From Butyrivibrio sp. CAG:318 (GTDB lineage: Bacteria > Bacillota > Clostridia > Lachnospirales > Lachnospiraceae), in assembly GCA_000431815.1 (NCBI GenBank), contig FR889250.1, forward strand, positions 14,721 through 78,720: a stretch of DNA of 64,000 nucleotides, given 5' to 3'. The translations under genes were made by a program, and so were the position numbers. Shown here in pieces: positions 60,036 to 64,000 of this stretch. Numbering within the stretch: position 1 is the stretch's first letter; every line of letters starts with the position of its first letter. The notes below the pieces were generated by a model, which was given only the letters and a program-made list of their open reading frames with translations, was not told where the DNA came from and ran no database searches.

Positions 60036-60731
60036 TTATATATTATAATCTCTTTCGCCAAAAATCGCAGTTCCGACACGGACATGTGTGGCGCCCTCTT
60101 CTACTGCAACTTCGTAATCATTGGTCATACCCATGGACAATAAATCCATACTTGTATTATCAATGTTTTTAGCTTTTAAGTCAACACATAATTGCTTCAA
60201 CTGTCTAAAATATTTTCTGTTATCCTCAGGATCAGTCACATACGGAGCACTTGTCATAAGTCCACGTACCATGATATTGGGAAGTGCAGCTATTTCTTTT
60301 AGCGCATCGAAGGCTTCATCAGCAGTAAAACCGAATTTGGTATCCTCCCCGGCAATATTAATCTCCATAAGTATCGGTATGCTTTTAATTCCCTTTTTGA
60401 CGGCCTCTTCGCTGATCTGGACTGCGAGCCTCAATGAATCAACAGAATGAATCAGGCATGCTTTATCTATCACCGATTTAACTTTATTGCGTTGTAAGTG
60501 TCCAATCATATGCCAGTGTATGTCATCTGGAAGTACTTCCGATTTGGATACGATTTCCTGGACTTTATTTTCACCGAATTCTCTTACACCGGCATCATAA
60601 ATTTCCTGTATCATCGAAACCGGTTTGGTTTTGCTGACCGCTATAAGTGTAATGTCTTCAGGATTACGGCCTGCACGTCTGGCAGCGTTTATAATATTAT
60701 CCTGAACTTTTTTTAAATTATCAACTAACAT
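60036..60731 (-). CDS. ylmE: PLP homeostasis protein, YggS/YlmE family
   Basis: The 231-residue alanine-racemase-like TIM barrel has the PLP lysine in LIAVSKTKP (about K36), GENKVQEI, HMIGHLQRNK and SMGMTNDYEVAVEEGATHVRVG in parts. The family keeps pyridoxal phosphate levels balanced and has no catalytic role established. It precedes sepF, the conserved order. AAGGAG precedes the ATG. Confidence 0.94.
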   Translation of the reverse strand: MLVDNLKKVQDNIINAARRAGRNPEDITLIAVSKTKPVSMIQEIYDAGVREFGENKVQEIVSKSEVLPDDIHWHMIGHLQRNKVKSVIDKACLIHSVDSLRLAVQISEEAVKKGIKSIPILMEINIAGEDTKFGFTADEAFDALKEIAALPNIMVRGLMTSAPYVTDPEDNRKYFRQLKQLCVDLKAKNIDNTSMDLLSMGMTNDYEVAVEEGATHVRVGTAIFGERDYNI

Positions 60732-60746
60732 AACAAAACTCCTTGT

Positions 60747-62114
60747 TTAATTTACTATATCATCATCTTTGACTGTTGTATGATCAAGAACAATATGGTC
60801 GTATTTGGCAAGACTATATTCACGTCCCTTGGTAACGATACTGTATTCTTTATTTTTATCAATTACATTTACCGCTTTAAATACGGCATACCCTTTGTTA
60901 ACACAATATACACCGTCAAGTTCCGCCATCGTTCCGACCACAAATATCTCATCAGAATCCGCAATATGTAGAATATCTCCTATTTTAAAATCATCTGTTG
61001 AAATATAATAGTAATCTTCATCGGCATAATATATATCAGGCGTTACATTAATATACGAAACCTGCCCCTGTTCATCATATGACTCTTTAATCATGCTTTC
61101 GTTTGTGAACATGCATGACTTAGGAATTTTGTATGCGTTGGAGCTTAGGATAGCGCTGTTAGGTATCTTAAGTCCGTGAACCTGTCCCTTGGCTACCTCT
61201 ACGTTAACAAAACGCTTGTCCGCAAAATTAACCATATATCTTGAAAGTGTAAGTTTACCGTAATATGATTCATCCCGGCTGATAACCTCTATGCCGGCAG
61301 TGCAGCTTATATCATCATCTACAAAACGGATATTAATTGTTTTGCGGTCGCTGAATGCATTTGCCTCAGTTTCATTGAGCTTGATATAGATATTCCATTT
61401 ATCACTGTTAATCCGTTTATAAATGGCATCTCCCTTATTGGTAATGGAAACATTCTGTAATGATGATGACTTATAATCTGTGTAATCAAAGATAGAATCG
61501 CTTAAGTCATTCTCGCTGAAATTCTCATATCCGTCTATGGAATATACAATTATTCCGCTTGTGTCCGTTGTTATTTTATGAAAAAAACCATCATCCTTGG
61601 TGTCTGTTATAAAATCATCCAGGCTGTCCACAATATTGTCCGACTGGAATTCAAAAATGCTTCCTGAAATTGCATCGGAGTAATTATATGTATCATAAAA
61701 AGTATCATTATTGTAACCTGATGTTAATGAACTTAACTTTGCCCTTATCTGTGCGAGTGCTTCCTTGGAGAGGGTCTTATCGGCTTCTTCGTTAATGCGG
61801 TCGTATACACGTCCGGTCTCATCTACGGAACATATTACAGTTTCAAGCCCGGCCTTATGTCCGCTTTTAAGAAAATAATTCACAGATCCTGAATAATCAG
61901 ATTTTATAACGGTCTCGTCCCTTACAATGAATCCCTGATAGGTATCTTCGGATGCCAGTGAACCGTCAACAACCTCGTATATAATTGTTTTCTTGGATGC
62001 TGCATAAATAATTACGGATATAAGCATATATATAAATATGACAGCAAAAATGCATACGCCGACATTAAGGGTCGGTCTTCTTCTGAATTTACGAACGTTG
62101 CTATATCCTGCCAT
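60747..62114 (-). CDS. HlyD-like membrane-anchored periplasmic-adaptor-type protein
   Basis: The 455-residue protein has a basic N-terminus, one span (about 15-38), a lipoyl-like strand segment (EDTYQGFIVRDETVIKSDYSGSV in parts) and a beta-rich C-terminal half (INIRFVDDDISCTAGIEVI, VEVAKGQVHGLKIPNSAIL in parts, YYISTDDFKIGDILHI). The order resembles HlyD-type adaptor proteins that sit beside ylmE/sepF in Clostridia. No transporter gene accompanies it. It lies 15 bases before ylmE, so it probably belongs to the division cluster transcript. Function unproven. Confidence 0.75.
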   Translation of the reverse strand: MAGYSNVRKFRRRPTLNVGVCIFAVIFIYMLISVIIYAASKKTIIYEVVDGSLASEDTYQGFIVRDETVIKSDYSGSVNYFLKSGHKAGLETVICSVDETGRVYDRINEEADKTLSKEALAQIRAKLSSLTSGYNNDTFYDTYNYSDAISGSIFEFQSDNIVDSLDDFITDTKDDGFFHKITTDTSGIIVYSIDGYENFSENDLSDSIFDYTDYKSSSLQNVSITNKGDAIYKRINSDKWNIYIKLNETEANAFSDRKTINIRFVDDDISCTAGIEVISRDESYYGKLTLSRYMVNFADKRFVNVEVAKGQVHGLKIPNSAILSSNAYKIPKSCMFTNESMIKESYDEQGQVSYINVTPDIYYADEDYYYISTDDFKIGDILHIADSDEIFVVGTMAELDGVYCVNKGYAVFKAVNVIDKNKEYSIVTKGREYSLAKYDHIVLDHTTVKDDDIVN

Positions 62115-62259
62115 TTTATGCTCCTTTCAATCCATACTCTTAAAATTATATCATTATTTTCAAAAAAATACCATTATATTTTATGCGTGAAAAGAAAAAG
62201 ATATTAATGAAATATAAAATCGGTTCCGGAAAGCTGAACCGGATTAAGGAGGTTGCCAT

Positions 62260-62472
62260 ATGGATTCAAGAGGATTTGACTATACTGCACTTGTTCTTAC
62301 AATAATAGGAGCCATAAACTGGGGGCTTATAGGTTTATTTAAGTTTGACCTGGTTGCATTTGTTTTCGGAGATATGACTGTCATGTCAAGGATCGTATAT
62401 GCTATTGTAGGAATTGCCGGTCTTTATCTTATAAGCGTATTTGGCAGAATTCGCGGTTTTGGCCAGGCTTAA
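62260..62472 (+). CDS. DUF378 small membrane protein
   Basis: The 70-residue protein has two hydrophobic helices and the DUF378 pattern (LTIIGAINWGLIGLF, IVYAIVGIAGLYL). AAGGAGG precedes the ATG. Function unknown; such proteins are often stress-associated. It is monocistronic, divergent from the HlyD-like gene and bounded by a terminator. Confidence 0.9.
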   Translation: MDSRGFDYTALVLTIIGAINWGLIGLFKFDLVAFVFGDMTVMSRIVYAIVGIAGLYLISVFGRIRGFGQA

Positions 62473-62483
62473 AAATATAATAA

Positions 62484-62527
62484 AAAAGGGGTATATAATT
62501 CAGATGATGCTAAATTATATACCCTTT
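62484..62527. terminator. Bidirectional terminator between the DUF378 gene and dacA-like gene
   Basis: AAAgGGGTATATAATT pairs with AATTATATACCCTTT around CAGATGATGCTA. A/T runs lie on both sides, and the flanking genes converge. Confidence 0.85.
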
Positions 62528-62533
62528 AAATTA

Positions 62534-63526
62534 TTAGTTTGTATCGGATACAGGAATCAGACTCATAAGATAATCCAGGTCATCATATACGGTATCAAGT
62601 GAATCAGAACGCATAATGACCATAATATAACGGTGTCCGCCTGATTCGGCCAGCATAACGTAGCTTCGTTTGGCAACTTCGGTAAATCCGGATTTTCCGC
62701 CTATTACCTTGATATTCTCCGGGGCTTTACGTTCTCCGTTAACATACCGGTTAGTATTTTTATAGGTACATGCTATAGTATACTCACCATAAGCTGTTTT
62801 ACGTATGAATGAACTGGCATATTGTTTGGTCGAAATTACATCGATAAATTCATCATATTTGATAGCCTCGTTAAATATAAGATACATATCGTATGCGGTT
62901 GAATAATGATTGTCGTCATATAATCCGTGCGGGTTAACGAAGTGTGATTCAGTCGCCCCGAGTTCGAGTGCTTCTTTATTCATCAAATCAGCAAAATCCG
63001 TCAAATTATCAGCTGCAAATAATGCAAGTGCCGCTGCCGCATCATTACCTGACATCATAAGCGCACCATGGATAATTACATCAAAAGGTATGGTATCGCC
63101 CATTCTGAAATCGCACATAACGACATTGTCTTCAGTAATAAGCACCTCATCTCCTATCTTACGGGATGATTTGGAATCACCGTATTTAAGCGCAAGAAGC
63201 GAGGTGAGTATTTTGGTCGTGCTTGCCGGATACTCTTTCTTATGGACATTCTTCTGAAAAAGTACGGTACCGTTTGTCGCATCTACAAGAATTGCAGCTT
63301 CTGAATTTACTTTATCGCTGCCCTCTGAATTAGGTGCATCTGCAGATACAACTCCGATTCCGGATGCAAACCCTTTTGCGTATGTTATAGGGGAATCCGA
63401 GATGGTATTTACTGCAGGATCGGCTTCCGGTGAGTAATAATTTAGTATTGAGGAGCCTTTGCCACAGCTGCACATCAGTATTGCAACGGCAATGAATCCA
63501 ACAATAAATCTGATTTTTCTTTTCAT
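62534..63526 (-). CDS. D-alanyl-D-alanine carboxypeptidase (S11) lipoprotein
   Basis: The 330-residue protein has a lipoprotein-like signal (ILMCSCGKG; C19 or C21), then the S11 motifs S102xxK105 (PASTTKIL), SGN (MSGNDAA) and KSG (GGKSGFTEVAKRSYV). It trims the terminal D-alanine of wall peptides outside the cell. The C-terminal domain of large DacA proteins is absent. The ribosome binding site is weak (AAGGAAA at about 13 bases). Confidence 0.9.
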   Translation of the reverse strand: MKRKIRFIVGFIAVAILMCSCGKGSSILNYYSPEADPAVNTISDSPITYAKGFASGIGVVSADAPNSEGSDKVNSEAAILVDATNGTVLFQKNVHKKEYPASTTKILTSLLALKYGDSKSSRKIGDEVLITEDNVVMCDFRMGDTIPFDVIIHGALMMSGNDAAAALALFAADNLTDFADLMNKEALELGATESHFVNPHGLYDDNHYSTAYDMYLIFNEAIKYDEFIDVISTKQYASSFIRKTAYGEYTIACTYKNTNRYVNGERKAPENIKVIGGKSGFTEVAKRSYVMLAESGGHRYIMVIMRSDSLDTVYDDLDYLMSLIPVSDTN

Positions 63527-63551
63527 GGTATATATACAGATTTCCTTTATA

Positions 63552-63947
63552 TTATTTTAGTATTTCACGCCAGTCAAGGTCGCCTCTGTCAAGCGATTTG
63601 ATAAGCAGTTCCGCAGTTGCAAGATTAGTTGCAAGCGGAATATTATGAATATCACACAACCTGAATATATTGGCAGTGTCCGGCTCATGTGAGCGTGGAG
63701 TTAACGGATCCCGTAAGAATATAACGAGGTCAATTTCGTTGGTTTCTATCTGGGAACCGAGCTGCTGTTCTCCTCCGAGCGGTCCGGCAAGATATTTGTG
63801 CACATTAAGATTGGCAACTTCTTCTATAAGTCTTCCGGTTGTACCTGTAGCATATAATTCATGTTTATTGAGGATTCCTCTGTATGCGATGCAGAAGTTC
63901 TGCATGAGCTTTTTCTTGGAATCATGTGCGATTAAACCTATGTTCAT
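63552..63947 (-). CDS. mgsA: Methylglyoxal synthase
   Basis: The 131-residue protein has IGLIAHDSKK, the phosphate-binding ATGTTG, GPLGGEQQLGSQI and FLRDPLTPRSHEPD. It converts dihydroxyacetone phosphate to methylglyoxal, relieving sugar-phosphate stress. A longer frame to 63998 is rejected because the ATG at 63947 follows GGAGGAGG. Length matches Bacillus MgsA (137). Confidence 0.95.
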   Translation of the reverse strand: MNIGLIAHDSKKKLMQNFCIAYRGILNKHELYATGTTGRLIEEVANLNVHKYLAGPLGGEQQLGSQIETNEIDLVIFLRDPLTPRSHEPDTANIFRLCDIHNIPLATNLATAELLIKSLDRGDLDWREILK

Positions 63948-64000
63948 TGTTAACCTCCTCCAACATAACTTTTTTTCTGAAACGTACATTGAGTACAAGT
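63922..64000 (-). CDS. 3' end of an upstream gene, perhaps rodA (partial)
   Basis: One minus-strand frame entering at the window edge stays open to a TGA at 63922-63924, overlapping the mgsA start by 26 bases. The last residues read LVLNVRFRKKVML then a polar end, which is how RodA/FtsW proteins commonly finish. rodA precedes mgsA in many Clostridia. With only 25 codons visible this is a suggestion, not an identification. Confidence 0.35.
   Translation of the reverse strand, partial: LVLNVRFRKKVMLEEVNNEHRFNRT

Noticed and set aside
1..64000. CRISPR arrays, rRNA or tRNA genes, prophage
   Set aside because: No regularly spaced repeats, no rRNA- or tRNA-like segments and no phage structural genes were seen on either strand.

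Overview
The window reads as core chromosome of a low-GC Gram-positive anaerobe of the class Clostridia, most probably Lachnospiraceae. The grounds are the AGGAGG ribosome binding sites, the sigma-A type promoters with 17-base spacers, the hisZ/short-hisG pair, recU, lexA divergent from a yneA-like gene, the rplU-prp-rpmA-obg order and the spore-associated genes gerW and ylbJ. Genus cannot be fixed from the sequence alone. No rRNA, tRNA, CRISPR array, transposase or phage module was seen.

Layout. 1-2.2 kb: methionine ABC transporter metNIQ (minus strand, metQ cut by the window edge). 2.3-5.8 kb: LexA-controlled recA-recX, then RNase Y. 5.8-13.9 kb: a small membrane protein, then rimO-pgsA-cinA, a lysA-type decarboxylase, two unrecognised genes, a DUF2953 protein and gerW. 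14-20.6 kb: rpmB, then an Asp23 protein, a FakA-like kinase, recG, a histidine phosphatase, rsmD and a coiled-coil protein. 20.6-21.5 kb: ylbJ on the minus strand. 21.6-29.5 kb: dipeptidase, small alarmone synthetase, rRNA modification genes, a HAD phosphatase, an SDR and recU. 29.5-35.5 kb: a partial histidine operon hisZ-G-D-B-(A+I fusion) running into an RNase E/G gene.

35.5-43.6 kb is an accessory stretch lying between the RNase E/G gene and rplU, two genes that are often close neighbours. It holds a GH51 arabinofuranosidase, a Cys-rich small protein, an acyl-ACP thioesterase, a MATE pump, a bacteriohemerythrin, a NUDIX enzyme and a DUF4143 ATPase. The ATPase sits between two imperfect 58-base direct repeats that each carry a promoter. 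A strongly signalled 44-aa ORF and a lipoprotein follow.

43.7-51.5 kb: rplU (leader RNA), prp, rpmA, obg, yhbY, nadD, yqeK, rsfS and a folate block folC-folE-folP-folBK. 51.5-55.2 kb: lexA divergent from yneA with three LexA boxes, a DEAD-box helicase and a tyrosine recombinase with a 30-base palindrome at its promoter. 55.2-62.1 kb, minus strand: an HlyD-like protein, ylmE, sepF, ylmH, lspA and rluD (division and envelope), then a cytidylate-kinase-like protein and an L,D-transpeptidase-fold protein that has lost its catalytic cysteine. 62.2-64 kb: a DUF378 protein, a D,D-carboxypeptidase, mgsA and probably the last codons of rodA.

No single unmistakable new defence or mobile system was found. 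The best leads are the repeat-flanked ATPase module with its array of inverted 7-mers, the HisA-HisI fusion, the palindrome at the recombinase promoter and the transpeptidase pseudoenzyme.
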